NCBI RefSeq assembly: GCF_000799715.1
Contig: NZ_JUHG01000013.1
Span: 186,001-250,000 of the forward strand
DNA length: 64,000 nucleotides
Direction: 5' to 3'
Source: Martinezella rhizogenes
GTDB lineage: Bacteria > Pseudomonadota > Alphaproteobacteria > Rhizobiales > Rhizobiaceae
Positions 8,297 to 17,902 of this stretch are shown here, piece by piece. The notes under the pieces were generated by a model that saw only the letters and a list, made by a program, of their open reading frames with translations, ran no database searches and was not told the origin of the DNA. The stretch's first letter is position 1, and each line of letters opens with the position of its first letter. The position numbers and the translations under genes are program-made.

Positions 8297-9327
8297 TGCG
8301 TCAGGCCGGCCGCTGCGATGGCATCAGCAAGCGCCTCGATGCCTTCTATCGTACGGATGGTCGGGTTCATCGCCTGCGCATCCATCTCGAAGACATGGCC
8401 ACTTTTGACGGCGGGCATCAGGCTGGCGACCGGATCGTTTTCCAGGAACTTGCGCTTGGCCTCCGCACTGTCCAGCGGATAGCGGCGACGCTCCATCGCA
8501 GCCGCGACGATCATGCTTGGATTGGCTTTGGCAATCGTCTCCCAGCCCACCGTCGGCCATTCATCGTCGGTCTCGATGATATTCTTGATGCCGAGCGCCG
8601 ACATGATGTAACCCGGCGCACCATTGCGGCCCGCCACGTAAGGATCGGCATCCTGGGCGCTGGAGAACCAGAAGGCGGCGGAAAGCTTGCCCTGCGCTGA
8701 AGCGACCTTGGCACGGGCCGTCGCTTCGCGTTGCTTCAGATCGGCGACCACTTCCTCGCCTTTGTCCTGCACATTGTAGATCTTCGCGAGATCGCGGATT
8801 TCCTGATAGACGAGATCCATGGTGAAGACCTGATGGCGGACGCCGTCGCTGGAGCCGGAGTTTTCCTTACCGACGCAATCGGACGGCGAGGTATAGACCG
8901 GGATGCCCAGCTCCTCGAACTGTTCCGGCTTGGCAACCACGCCTTCCGGTCCGACCTGCCACTGGAACTGAACCGTGACGATATCCGGCTTCTTGCCGAC
9001 GACGCTTTCGAAACTCGGATCGTTGTCGGCAAGGCGCTCGATCTTGGCGTTGACGTCCTCATAGCCCTTCAGCACCGGCCCAACCCAGAGTGCTGTGCCG
9101 ACCACCTTGTCGGCAACACCGAGGCGATAGAGGATTTCCGTCGTGCTTTGGCCGATAGAGACCGTGTGCGACGGCGCCTTCTGGATGGTGATCTGCCGGC
9201 CGCAGTTTTGGAGCGTAAGAGGGTAGCTGGTCTCCGCCGCCCTCGCCTGTCCTGTCAGGCCAACGACGATCATCGACATGGCGTACAGGCCGGCGCGAAG
9301 GGGCCGCTTGAAAATGGTCTTCATCAT
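8293..9327 (-). CDS. btuF: Cobalamin-type ABC transporter substrate-binding protein
   Basis: A 344-residue periplasmic binding protein of the FecB/BtuF group. A Sec signal peptide ends about residue 30 (LTGQARA), followed by HTVSIGQSTTEILYRLGVADKVVG, the usual first lobe of this fold. The start at 9327 (or the adjacent ATG at 9324) has a GGGGA ribosome binding site; an in-frame extension to 9444 lacks one and would bury the signal peptide. It is the first gene after the cobalamin riboswitch, and the binding-protein, permease, ATPase order is standard. Confidence 0.9.
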   Translation of the reverse strand: MMKTIFKRPLRAGLYAMSMIVVGLTGQARAAETSYPLTLQNCGRQITIQKAPSHTVSIGQSTTEILYRLGVADKVVGTALWVGPVLKGYEDVNAKIERLADNDPSFESVVGKKPDIVTVQFQWQVGPEGVVAKPEQFEELGIPVYTSPSDCVGKENSGSSDGVRHQVFTMDLVYQEIRDLAKIYNVQDKGEEVVADLKQREATARAKVASAQGKLSAAFWFSSAQDADPYVAGRNGAPGYIMSALGIKNIIETDDEWPTVGWETIAKANPSMIVAAAMERRRYPLDSAEAKRKFLENDPVASLMPAVKSGHVFEMDAQAMNPTIRTIEGIEALADAIAAAGLTQ

Positions 9328-9379
9328 AATTCCCCGAAAGTGATGTGAACTCCGCCTAAAAGGGCGGTGGTGAAGGTCA

Positions 9380-9398
9380 GAATGCCCAACAGGCATTC
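9380..9398 (-). promoter_or_regulatory. Hairpin between riboswitch and btuF
   Basis: A perfect 7-bp stem, GAATGCC, CAACA loop, GGCATTC, lies in the leader between the riboswitch aptamer (ending at 9521) and the btuF start at 9327. A second short hairpin follows at about 9354-9370. No T-tract follows either, so control at translation or a Rho-dependent mechanism is more likely than intrinsic termination. The role in the expression platform is inference. Confidence 0.35.
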
Positions 9399-9520
9399 CG
9401 AGCGGTCGAATGATCGTCAAAATTCGGGGAAGGCAGCGCACCAAGGCGCTGCGAAGCGTGAAGGATGGTCATGTCCTGCTCCTGTTTCGGGCATCCCCGC
9501 CCGTGACATTGGATAGATCT

Positions 9521-9728
9521 TCGACGGCAGGTCTCCTGGCTCACGGATATCAGTCGTCCATCTGCCTTCCCGCGCCTGATCAGCGCAGTGGCACGGCGCC
9601 TTTCGGCACCACGAGGATGGACGGCAATCCGCTTACAGTTGCGGGGGCAGCCACGGTCTTGGTCCCTTTTGGGTCGTCCGCACCGTGTTCCCTATTAATC
9701 CCCTCGGAGTCATCGTCGGGGAACCGTC
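9521..9728 (-). ncRNA. Cobalamin (AdoCbl) riboswitch
   Basis: On the minus strand the aptamer shows the family's conserved blocks in order: GGTTCCCC with pairing GGGG (9701-9725), AATAGGGAACACGGTGCGG (about 9678-9696), CCCCGCAACTGTAAGCGG (9629-9646), GCCACTG followed by GCGGGAAGG, and the B12 box AGCCAGGAGACCTGCC (9526-9541). The spacing and sequence are close to the class consensus. It sits 194 bases upstream of the btuF start and should repress the transporter when adenosylcobalamin is abundant. Confidence 0.95.
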
Positions 9729-9920
9729 GCGTTCAGTTATGCCAAGCACGACGGTTGCGTCAAGCCGTGAAAGGGACCGCTAGTGGACGGCGCTCCACAT
9801 CCGCTGACGATGGCGAACAAATGCAATGTCTGCTTCTCCCTTCAGCGCAGGCGGGTTTATCAGAGTACCCACCGCAGCAAAGCCGCGAATCGATCTGGAC
9901 ATTATGATCAGTCCTCTTGA

Positions 9921-9939
9921 AATGTAATAACATTACATT
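9921..9939. promoter_or_regulatory. Fur-family-like (Zur-type) palindrome
   Basis: AATGTAAT, a three-base spacer AAC, then ATTACATT forms a perfect 8-bp inverted repeat of 19 bases. Its form (ATGTAATAACATTACA-like) resembles operators of Fur-family metal regulators such as Zur in alphaproteobacteria. No credible gene of useful length starts next to it: the riboswitch operon lies 200 bases to the left and the AcuI homologue is convergent toward it on the right. The remaining 9730-10100 shows only short unsupported reading frames. Confidence 0.4.
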
Positions 9940-10100
9940 CGCTATCAAAGTTCTTACCGGCTGTCCAGCTCCGTTCGGCCTGCTCATCTATGAGGAATAC
10001 AACGAAAAGCACCAACACTCGCCAGGCCCGAGATCTCCTTCAGAAGCGCGGCGGTGTCGACGCGTGATAAGGGCGACGTGGTGTTCAGATCAAATATCGG

Positions 10101-11096
10101 TCAGGCGGTAATCTCGATCACGACGCGGCCGCGGATCTTGCCCGCCACTATGTCTTCCGCAAGCTGCGGCAATGCCGACATCGGCTCGACACGGGTCAAT
10201 TTCTTGAGATGAGTAGGATCCAGATGCTGGCTGAGGGTCTGCCAGGCACGTTCGCGTCTCGCCATGGGCGCCATGACGGAATCGATGCCAAGAAGAGCGA
10301 CGCTGCGTAGAATATGCGGCAGCACCGTTGCGGGCAGATCCGCGCCGCCCGCCAAACCGCAAGCCGCGACAGCGCCGCCATAGACTGTTTGAGACAAAAC
10401 ATTCGCAAGCGTCGTCGACCCTACGCTGTCGACGGCTCCGGCCCAGCGCTCCTTCTGGAGCGGGCCGCCCTTCTCGCTGAGCGTCGCGCGCTCGACGAAG
10501 CCGGAAGCCCCCAGCGAGGCAAGATAGTCATGTGTTTCCGGCCGCCCTGTCGACGCCGTTACCTTGTAGCCCTTGTTGGCAAGCAAGCTCACGGCCACGG
10601 AGCCGACGCCGCCCGCCGCTCCAGTGACCAGCACATCCCGACCGTCCACGCCGATCGTTCCCCAATCCTCCAGAGCATCGACGCAAAGAGCGGCCGTATA
10701 GCCAGCCGTGCCGATCGCCATCGCCTGCTCCAGGGAGAACTCCTGCGGCAGCGCGATCAGCCATTCCGCCTTGACCCGCTGATATCGGGAATAACCACCC
10801 CATTCGGTCTCGGAGAGACCCCAACCGTTCAACACGACCTTGTCACCCGCAACCCATTTGTCCGAGCGCGACTCGATGACGACGCCGGCGAGATCGATAC
10901 CGCCAACCATCGGCGTGCGGCGCGCAATCCTTCCCTTGCCGGAAAGCGCCAGACCGTCCTTGTAGTTGACCGTGGAAAACGCGACTTCGACCAGAACGTC
11001 GTGGTCGGGAAGATCGGCCAAGGTCAGTTGACGGAAGGCGGCCTGCTGTTTGCCATCAACCGTGTCGATCACCATTGCCGTAAAAGAATCTGACAT
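10101..11096 (-). CDS. acuI: Acryloyl-CoA reductase / YhdH-family medium-chain oxidoreductase
   Basis: A 331-residue NADPH-dependent, zinc-free medium-chain dehydrogenase/reductase of the AcuI/YhdH family. It has FSTVNYKDGLALSGKG near residue 40, GGIDLAGVV, and a Rossmann motif VTGAAGGVGSVAVSLLA near residue 155. AcuI reduces acryloyl-CoA to propionyl-CoA, which detoxifies acrylate-type intermediates. It lies 48 bases downstream of the GntR gene on the same strand and so probably belongs to the same transcript. The start has AAGGGA at good spacing. Confidence 0.82.
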   Translation of the reverse strand: MSDSFTAMVIDTVDGKQQAAFRQLTLADLPDHDVLVEVAFSTVNYKDGLALSGKGRIARRTPMVGGIDLAGVVIESRSDKWVAGDKVVLNGWGLSETEWGGYSRYQRVKAEWLIALPQEFSLEQAMAIGTAGYTAALCVDALEDWGTIGVDGRDVLVTGAAGGVGSVAVSLLANKGYKVTASTGRPETHDYLASLGASGFVERATLSEKGGPLQKERWAGAVDSVGSTTLANVLSQTVYGGAVAACGLAGGADLPATVLPHILRSVALLGIDSVMAPMARRERAWQTLSQHLDPTHLKKLTRVEPMSALPQLAEDIVAGKIRGRVVIEITA

Positions 11097-11144
11097 GGAA
11101 TTCCCTTGAACTTCAATGCTTCTGAGGATGTGAGCCGACCAGCT

Positions 11145-11900
11145 TCAGGACTGCGCCTGCTCGCTCGCGCGGCGGCCGCGCGCATCGAGTGCGGCGCTAT
11201 AACTATCACGCACATAGGCGAGGAGATTTGTGAGCGCCGCCGTTGCTTCGCCGACATCGCGATTGCTCAGCGCCTCATGGATCCGCTGATGGAAGGCAAC
11301 GACCTGGCGGCGCTCGCGCACCCTGAAGACAATCATGTTCGTAATCGGAATGAAGGATTCGATCACGATGTACATCATCAGCTTCAAGGGGCCGTTGCTG
11401 GTCGAGTCGACCAGAGCGCGATGGAACCGCACATCGGAAGCGCAGAAATCTTCATCGCTGACGCCCTGATCCCGCTGCAAGGCAATCTCAGTGGCCATGG
11501 CCTGCAATCCCTCTTCGCCGCGGTTTTCGCAGGCAAGCCGGCAGCAGATGGTTTCCGTCTCAAGCCTTGCGGTAATGATCTCGTCGATATCGAAAGCGCC
11601 GATGCCGACAAGAAGCGTCGCGGCACCAGTAATCGCCTTCGACAGCCCCTCCGGATCGGGCCGCATCACGAAATTACCCCCTAGAGGACCGCGACGTGAA
11701 TGAATGAGATTCTGCGCCGCCAGACGCTTCAGCGCCTCGCGCACCGTCGGGCGCGAAATTCCAAAACTCCGGGCAAGATCCTCTTCCGTCGGCAAGCGCT
11801 CGTCGATCTTCAGGCGTCCGTCCAGGATCGCGGACTTGATATTCTCGGCGACCTGCTTGGCGATGCCAGATCTTACCACTTCGTCATATCTAAGATTCAT
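11145..11900 (-). CDS. FadR-subfamily GntR transcriptional regulator
   Basis: A 251-residue regulator. The N-terminal winged HTH has the family motif RLPTEEDLARSFGISRPTV, and the C-terminal all-helical FCD ligand domain contains the metal-binding-like pattern ARLETETICCRLA, DVRFHRALVD. The chosen ATG at 11900 has a GGAG site; an in-frame extension to 11981 has none. It is divergent from the 12033-22789 operon and upstream of the AcuI homologue, so it is the obvious local regulator, probably sensing a carboxylic acid intermediate. Confidence 0.88.
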   Translation of the reverse strand: MNLRYDEVVRSGIAKQVAENIKSAILDGRLKIDERLPTEEDLARSFGISRPTVREALKRLAAQNLIHSRRGPLGGNFVMRPDPEGLSKAITGAATLLVGIGAFDIDEIITARLETETICCRLACENRGEEGLQAMATEIALQRDQGVSDEDFCASDVRFHRALVDSTSNGPLKLMMYIVIESFIPITNMIVFRVRERRQVVAFHQRIHEALSNRDVGEATAALTNLLAYVRDSYSAALDARGRRASEQAQS

Positions 11901-12032
11901 AGAGCTCCATCCTTCGCTCGAAAGCATTGATGCCATGCCTTCATCGAAAAGGCTATAGGTATTTAAATATAGGTTTGACAAATATCAGATAGGCGATAAC
12001 CTGCCCCCGATCCAGATAACCAGGGGAACAGA

Positions 12033-13490
12033 ATGGGCGGATCGATCGACCGGGCGCTCGCCGCTCATCCCTTATTTGCGCCGTCTTTACGGCTGCGAGA
12101 ATTGTTGGCCCGCCTCAACGATAGGCTGGACAAGAACGCTGTTGTCATGGGCCCGGATGTCGGCGATGCCTATTGCGCGGACGCGACAGACAAGCGCGGT
12201 GTGCGGCCGTCCATTCTGTTTCGCCCCAAGGATACTGCATCGGTGTCGGCCATTCTTTCCGCATGCGATGCCGTTCGCCAGCCTGTGGTCGTGCAAGGCG
12301 GACGGACCGGTCTTGCAGGCGCCGCGCGGCCTTTGGCTGGCGAGGTTGCGCTGTCCCTGGAGCGCATGAGCGCGATCGAACCCGTCAACGCGGATGCCGG
12401 AACTGTCATCGCCCATGCCGGCGCGACCCTGCAGGCCGTGCAAGAGGCCGCAGCCAGCCACGGCTTCATGTTCGGCGTGGATATCGGTGCGCGCGGCACC
12501 TCCACCATCGGCGGCAACATCGCCACCAATGCCGGCGGCATTCGCGTCCTGCGCTACGGCATGTATCGCGCCCAGGTTCTCGGTTTGGAGGCCGTGCTGA
12601 CGGATGGTTCGGTGCTGACCAGCCTAAAAGGCCTTCCGAAGGATAATTCGGGTTTCGATCTCAACCAGATCTTCATCGGCAGCGAGGGTACGCTTGGTGT
12701 CGTAACCCGCGCCTGCCTGCGCCTTCATCCCAAGCCGCGCTCACTGGCAAATGCATTTTGCGCACTCCCTTCGCTCAGCGCGGCAATCGCGCTTCTGCGG
12801 CGTCTGCGCCAGAGGTTGGGACCTTCCCTTTCCGCTTTCGAAGTCATCTTCCCCACCGTCTATGCAGGCGTTCTCAACCGCACCGGCGCGCCGCCGCCTG
12901 TGCCGGCGGGTGCCGGAATGTATGCGCTCATCGAGATGCAGGGGCAGGACGAAGCCGGCGACGAGGATCGCTTCGCCGCCGTGCTGATGGAATGCTACGA
13001 GGAAGGCATCGTCAGCGATATCGCGGTTTCCCGCTCGCTGCGCGACTACCATGCCATCTGGGCTTTGCGCGAGGCGGCGAGCGAGTTCATTTTCAGCATG
13101 GATCATGTCGCGGGCTTCGACGTCAGCCTGCCGATTTCAGCAATGCAGCGGTTTCTGGACAGGGCCACGGCCGAAATCGCAACTGTCGATCCCGCCGCGT
13201 CCATCTACATTTTCGGTCATCTCGGTGACGGCAATCTACATTTTCTCGTTCGCACGCACCACCATGATCGCGTCGCGGACGCGACATACTCCTGCGTCGC
13301 CAGCGAAGGCGGATCGATATCGGCCGAGCATGGGATTGGCCTTGAAAAGAAGAAGTGGCTGCCGCTGGTTCGAAGCCCGGCCGAGATGGCCGCCATGCGC
13401 CGTCTCAAATCGGCGTTCGATCTCAATAACATACTCAATCCCGGCCGCGTCTTCGACATGGAACCGACAGCACCGGGGGAGCGCGCATAA
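12033..13490 (+). CDS. FAD-linked 2-hydroxyacid dehydrogenase (GlcD/D-lactate dehydrogenase family)
   Basis: A 485-residue flavoprotein with the FAD-binding PCMH domain (VVQGGRTGLAGAA near residue 90; GTSTIGGNIATNAGG near 155) and the FAD-oxidase C-terminal domain with the metal and substrate motif HLGDGNLHF near 396 and EHGIGLEKK near 432. Relatives oxidise D-lactate, D-2-hydroxyglutarate, glycolate or similar 2-hydroxy acids to 2-oxo acids. It is followed with no gap by a 2-oxoacid:ferredoxin oxidoreductase, which suggests it supplies that enzyme with its 2-oxo acid. The start has AGGGGAA. Confidence 0.88.
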   Translation: MGGSIDRALAAHPLFAPSLRLRELLARLNDRLDKNAVVMGPDVGDAYCADATDKRGVRPSILFRPKDTASVSAILSACDAVRQPVVVQGGRTGLAGAARPLAGEVALSLERMSAIEPVNADAGTVIAHAGATLQAVQEAAASHGFMFGVDIGARGTSTIGGNIATNAGGIRVLRYGMYRAQVLGLEAVLTDGSVLTSLKGLPKDNSGFDLNQIFIGSEGTLGVVTRACLRLHPKPRSLANAFCALPSLSAAIALLRRLRQRLGPSLSAFEVIFPTVYAGVLNRTGAPPPVPAGAGMYALIEMQGQDEAGDEDRFAAVLMECYEEGIVSDIAVSRSLRDYHAIWALREAASEFIFSMDHVAGFDVSLPISAMQRFLDRATAEIATVDPAASIYIFGHLGDGNLHFLVRTHHHDRVADATYSCVASEGGSISAEHGIGLEKKKWLPLVRSPAEMAAMRRLKSAFDLNNILNPGRVFDMEPTAPGERA

Positions 13491-16400
13491 ATGGCCACCC
13501 TCCCCGCAGCCGCCCACCCCGAAAACCAGCCCCAGGCCTCGGCCGCGACGACACCTAGCCTCGATGACCGCTACATGCTCGATCGGGGACGTATCCTCGT
13601 TTCCGGCACGCAGGCGCTCGTTCGCTTGCCGATGATCCAGCGTCAGCGCGACCTTGCGCGCGGACTGAATACCGCCGGCTATGTCTCCGGATATCGCGGC
13701 TCGCCCCTTGCCAGTTTCGACCGTGAAATGACACGCGCGAAGACATATCTCGACGATCATCACATCCGCTTCCAGCCCGGCCTCAATGAAGACATAGCCG
13801 CCACTGCCGTCTGGGGCACGCAGCAGACGGCGATGTTTCCGGGCGCCCGGTACGATGGTGTCTTTGCCATGTGGTATGGCAAGGGACCAGGCGTCGATCG
13901 CAGTATGGACGTGATCCGTCACGCCAACGCCGTTGGCACCAATCCGAATGGCGGTGTTCTGCTGCTCGTCGGAGACGACCACGGCGCGGTTTCGTCGACC
14001 CTGCCGCACCAGAGCGAGCATAATCTGATCTCCGCGATGGTGCCGCTCCTGTCGCCGGCCGGTGTCGGGGAATATATCGACTATGGATTGCTCGGCTGGG
14101 CGCTCAGCCGCTATTCCGGCGCCTGGGTCGGCTTCAAATGCCAGACGGAAATCGTCGAATGCACGGCGACGGTCGAGCTTGATCCCGATCGGCCCACCAT
14201 CGTCTATCCCGAGGGTCATGGCGACCTCTCATTGCGCTGGCCGGATGGCCCGCATGCGATGGAGCGGCGGCTGGAAAACAAGATGGAGGCGATACACGCT
14301 TTCGCCCGTCAAAACGGCATCGACAGAACGGTCTGGGGTAGCACTGCCGGCAAAGCGAGGCTCGGTATCGTTTCGACCGGGAAGTCATGGCTCGACCTCA
14401 TGGGCGCGCTGGCAAGCCTTGGCATCGACGAGCGCCGGGCCGGTGACCTCGGCATCCGGCTTTACAAGATCGGCATGGTCTGGCCGATCGAACCGGAATG
14501 CCTGCAACGGTTCGCCTCCGGCGTCGAAACCCTGTTGGTGGTCGAGGAAAAGCGCGCAATCATCGAAGACCAGATCAAGGCTCAGCTTTTCAACATGGCC
14601 GCGGACTGGCGCCCAAGGGTCTACGGCAAATTCGGCGTGGATGGTAAACCGCTCTTGTCCGCGGCCGGCGAGATCAATGCCGTCGCGGTTGCGAGAGCGA
14701 TTGTCTCTCTCATCGGTGAGCATCACACCGATCTGCTGGCCAGATCGCGCGATATCGAGGCGCTCCTCGCGGCCAGTGCCACGGAAACGCCTGCGCTGAA
14801 ACGCGACCCCTATTTCTGCTCCGGCTGTCCGCACAGCATTTCCACCCGACTGCCCGAAGGAAGCCGCGCGTCGACCGGCATCGGCTGTCATATGATGGTA
14901 ATTGGGCTGGAAGAGCGCAACACCTCGACCTTTACCCAGATGGGCGGCGAAGGTGGCTCATGGATCGGCCTTTCCCAGTTTACGGACGAGAAGCATATCT
15001 TCGTCAACATGGGCGACGGCACCTATTTCCACTCCGGGCTGCTTGCGATCCGCGCCGCAATTGCCGCCAAGGTCAACGCCACCTACAAGATCCTCTACAA
15101 CGATGCCGTCGCCATGACCGGCGGCCAGAAGCATGACGGCGACGTCTCCGTTCCCGGCATTGTCGGACAGATGCTCGCCGAAGGCGCGGCCCGGGTCGCC
15201 GTGGTGGCCGAGCGCCCCGAGGTCTGGCAAGGCAATCTGCCGCGCGGCGTTACCGTCAACCACCGCGACGAGCTGGATGCGGTGCAGCGCGAACTGCGCG
15301 AGGTGCCGGGCGTTACCGTCCTCGTCTACGATCAGGTCTGCGCTGCCGAAAAACGGCGTCGGCGCAAGCGTGGCGCTTTGGCCGTCTCCGACAAGCGCGC
15401 CTTCATCAACGAGCTCGTCTGCGAGGGTTGCGGCGACTGTTCCGCGGTTTCCAATTGCATCTCCATCGAACCGCAGGAGACGGAGTTCGGTCGCAAGCGG
15501 CGGATCAACCAGTCGAGCTGCAACACCGATCTCTCCTGCATAAAAGGCTTCTGTCCGAGCTTCGTTACCGTCGAGGGCGGGACCATCCGCAAGCCGGCGC
15601 CAAAGGCAGGCCAGGCAAGCTTCGACGACCTCCCTCTTCCGGCCATCCGACCGATCACCGACCGGCCCTACAACATGCTGCTCGCCGGCATCGGCGGGAC
15701 GGGCGTCATCACAGTTAGCGCCATACTGTCAATGGCCGCGCACATTGACGGCCTAGCTGTACAGACGCTCGACCAGACCGGTCTTGCCCAGAAGAATGGG
15801 GCCGTCATTTCGCATCTGCGGGTCGCAATGACGCGAGAGCAGATCACATCCGTGCGCATCGGACCGGGGGAAAGCGATCTGGTCCTCGGCTTCGATATCG
15901 TCGTGTCAGCGGCCCAGAACGCCCTGTCCACATTCGCTGCCGGCCGGACCAAGGCCGTTCTTGACGATCATTTCGCGCCGACCGCCTCGTTCGTGCAGAA
16001 CACCGCGATCGACTTTCGCCAGGAAGCGACGGTGAAGGCGTTGCGCAAAGCGGCTGGTGACAATGCCATCAGCCTTATCGCCGCGACAAAACTGGGCGCG
16101 GCCCTGATGGGCGACGCGATCGCGGCCAACATGTTCCTGCTTGGCCATGCCTGGCAGCGCGGTCTTGTGCCAATCAGCCTCCAGGCAATCGATGCGGCGA
16201 TCGAACTCAACGGCACGGGCATTGCGATGAACCGCGCAGCCTTTGGCTGGGGCCGTCGCTCGGTGGTCGATCCGGAAGCTGTCAAACAAGCCGCCGCAAT
16301 CGACCTGGACGAGGCGCCAGCCAAGCAGACGCTGGACGACCTCGTCGCCAAGCGCATCGAGTTCCTGACGCACTACCAGAACACCGCTTATGCAGCCAAA

Positions 16401-17009
16401 TACCGCAAGCTGGTGACGACCGCCCGCAATGCCGAGGCACGACTGAAGCTCGGAGATGACTTCTCCGAAGCGGTGGCGCGCAATGCCTTCAAGCTGATGG
16501 CCTATAAGGACGAATATGAAGTGGCTCGTCTCCACAACGACCGGAGTTTCGCGGACAAGATCGCCACGCAGTTCGAAGGCGATTTCGAGATCAAGCACCA
16601 TCTGGCACCGCCGCTCTTTTCCCGAAGGATCGACAAGCGCACCGGCAACCCGGCAAAGATTGCCATCAGCCGCAAGTTCATCTCGCCGGCATTCTCCGTG
16701 CTGGAGAAAATGCGCTTCCTTCGCGGCACACCGCTTGATCCGTTCGGTTACACGCACGAGCGTCGCATGGAGCGCAAGCTGGTCGCCGATTATGCGGCAC
16801 TGATCAACGACCTCTCAGCAAACCTGTCGCCGGAAAACCAGCAGCGTGCCATCGCGCTTGCCCAACTCCCCGATCAGATCAGGGGGTTTGGTCCGGTCAA
16901 ATCAGCGTCGATAGAACGTTTCGAGAAGAACAAGGCGGCCCTGTTGATGCAGGCTTCGAGCACTGCATCGCAACCGGCTGACACCAGCGTAAAGAGGAAA
17001 AGCATATGA
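13491..17009 (+). CDS. Fused indolepyruvate (2-oxoacid) ferredoxin oxidoreductase
   Basis: A 1172-residue fused alpha-beta enzyme of the indolepyruvate ferredoxin oxidoreductase family, which converts aryl- or branched 2-oxo acids to acyl-CoA plus CO2 with reduced ferredoxin. Visible are an N-terminal pyrimidine-binding domain, the TPP domain with CSGCPHS (about residue 443) and NMGDGTYFHSG, a ferredoxin-like cluster segment CEGCGDC (about 644) followed by CNTDLSCIKGFCPS, and a gamma-type domain beginning MLLAGIGGTGVITVSA (about 728). The length is normal for the proteobacterial fused form. The next gene starts inside its stop codon. Confidence 0.92.
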   Translation: MATLPAAAHPENQPQASAATTPSLDDRYMLDRGRILVSGTQALVRLPMIQRQRDLARGLNTAGYVSGYRGSPLASFDREMTRAKTYLDDHHIRFQPGLNEDIAATAVWGTQQTAMFPGARYDGVFAMWYGKGPGVDRSMDVIRHANAVGTNPNGGVLLLVGDDHGAVSSTLPHQSEHNLISAMVPLLSPAGVGEYIDYGLLGWALSRYSGAWVGFKCQTEIVECTATVELDPDRPTIVYPEGHGDLSLRWPDGPHAMERRLENKMEAIHAFARQNGIDRTVWGSTAGKARLGIVSTGKSWLDLMGALASLGIDERRAGDLGIRLYKIGMVWPIEPECLQRFASGVETLLVVEEKRAIIEDQIKAQLFNMAADWRPRVYGKFGVDGKPLLSAAGEINAVAVARAIVSLIGEHHTDLLARSRDIEALLAASATETPALKRDPYFCSGCPHSISTRLPEGSRASTGIGCHMMVIGLEERNTSTFTQMGGEGGSWIGLSQFTDEKHIFVNMGDGTYFHSGLLAIRAAIAAKVNATYKILYNDAVAMTGGQKHDGDVSVPGIVGQMLAEGAARVAVVAERPEVWQGNLPRGVTVNHRDELDAVQRELREVPGVTVLVYDQVCAAEKRRRRKRGALAVSDKRAFINELVCEGCGDCSAVSNCISIEPQETEFGRKRRINQSSCNTDLSCIKGFCPSFVTVEGGTIRKPAPKAGQASFDDLPLPAIRPITDRPYNMLLAGIGGTGVITVSAILSMAAHIDGLAVQTLDQTGLAQKNGAVISHLRVAMTREQITSVRIGPGESDLVLGFDIVVSAAQNALSTFAAGRTKAVLDDHFAPTASFVQNTAIDFRQEATVKALRKAAGDNAISLIAATKLGAALMGDAIAANMFLLGHAWQRGLVPISLQAIDAAIELNGTGIAMNRAAFGWGRRSVVDPEAVKQAAAIDLDEAPAKQTLDDLVAKRIEFLTHYQNTAYAAKYRKLVTTARNAEARLKLGDDFSEAVARNAFKLMAYKDEYEVARLHNDRSFADKIATQFEGDFEIKHHLAPPLFSRRIDKRTGNPAKIAISRKFISPAFSVLEKMRFLRGTPLDPFGYTHERRMERKLVADYAALINDLSANLSPENQQRAIALAQLPDQIRGFGPVKSASIERFEKNKAALLMQASSTASQPADTSVKRKSI

Positions 17010-17827
17010 GCATGACCGAGAGCTTCGAGACCATTCTCTACGACAAGGATGAACAGGACAAGTTCGCGACAATTACTATCAATCGGCCGGACAAGCTCAA
17101 TGCGATGAACAAGACGACGGTGCGCGAGATCGACCGCGCCGTTGCGCTGGCCGTCGCCGACAAGGACGTCAATGCATTGGTGATCACCGGTGCCGGCCGC
17201 GCGTTTTCGTCCGGTTACGATCTGCAAGGCGCAGACTATGACGTCAGCATCGAGGACTGGCATGCCGACATGTCGGAAAATGCCCAGGCGCTTCTGAATA
17301 TCTGGAAAGCTCCAATCCCCGTCATCGCCTCGGTGAACGGCTATGCGCTTGCCGGCGCGCTCGAACTCGTCATGTCGTGCGATCTCGCGATCGCCGCGGA
17401 CAACGCCAAGTTCGGCGAGCCGGAAGTCCGGCACAATTCCGGCCCGCCTGCTCTCTTCATGCCATGGCTGCTGGCCACCCGCGATGTCCGCTGGCTGATG
17501 TATACGGGTGATCTGGTGGACGCCGAAGAAGCGCTGCGCATGCATCTGATCAACAAGATCGTGCCCGCCGATCAGCTCAAGCAGAAGACCGAGAACCTGG
17601 CGCGCAAGCTGGCGCGGATGCCGGTTCCGGCGATCAAATTCGCCAAGTCCTCCATCAACAACCAGCAGATCGCCGCCGGCCTGATGACATCCTTCGATTA
17701 CAACGTGCACGCCATTGCCGCCCTCCATGTCAGCAAGGACGGGCAGGAATGGATGCGCAATCTTCAGAAGATGTCGCTGAAGGAATATCTCGAATTTCGC
17801 GACGCACCCTTCAAAGGGCTCGACTGA
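17006..17827 (+). CDS. Enoyl-CoA hydratase/isomerase family protein
   Basis: A 273-residue crotonase-fold protein: ITINRPDKLNAMN near residue 25, the oxyanion-hole segment ITGAGRAFSSGYDL near residue 60, and NGYALAGALELVMSCDLAIAAD near residue 112. It starts by ATGA overlap with the oxidoreductase upstream, so the two are translationally coupled, which fits a route in which the oxidoreductase makes an acyl-CoA that is then modified. The second crotonase acidic residue region reads GEPEVRHNSGPP, so hydratase, isomerase or hydrolase activity cannot be distinguished. Confidence 0.88.
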   Translation: MSMTESFETILYDKDEQDKFATITINRPDKLNAMNKTTVREIDRAVALAVADKDVNALVITGAGRAFSSGYDLQGADYDVSIEDWHADMSENAQALLNIWKAPIPVIASVNGYALAGALELVMSCDLAIAADNAKFGEPEVRHNSGPPALFMPWLLATRDVRWLMYTGDLVDAEEALRMHLINKIVPADQLKQKTENLARKLARMPVPAIKFAKSSINNQQIAAGLMTSFDYNVHAIAALHVSKDGQEWMRNLQKMSLKEYLEFRDAPFKGLD

Positions 17828-17902
17828 CATCATCTCCCTCGTTGGCAGGCCGTCAAGCCGCCACAACAACACGGCTACGTTCATTCCGGAAAGGATCAGA
17901 CA

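Noticed and set aside
16874..17884. A 336-codon open frame on the minus strand
   Set aside because: Antisense to the enoyl-CoA hydratase.
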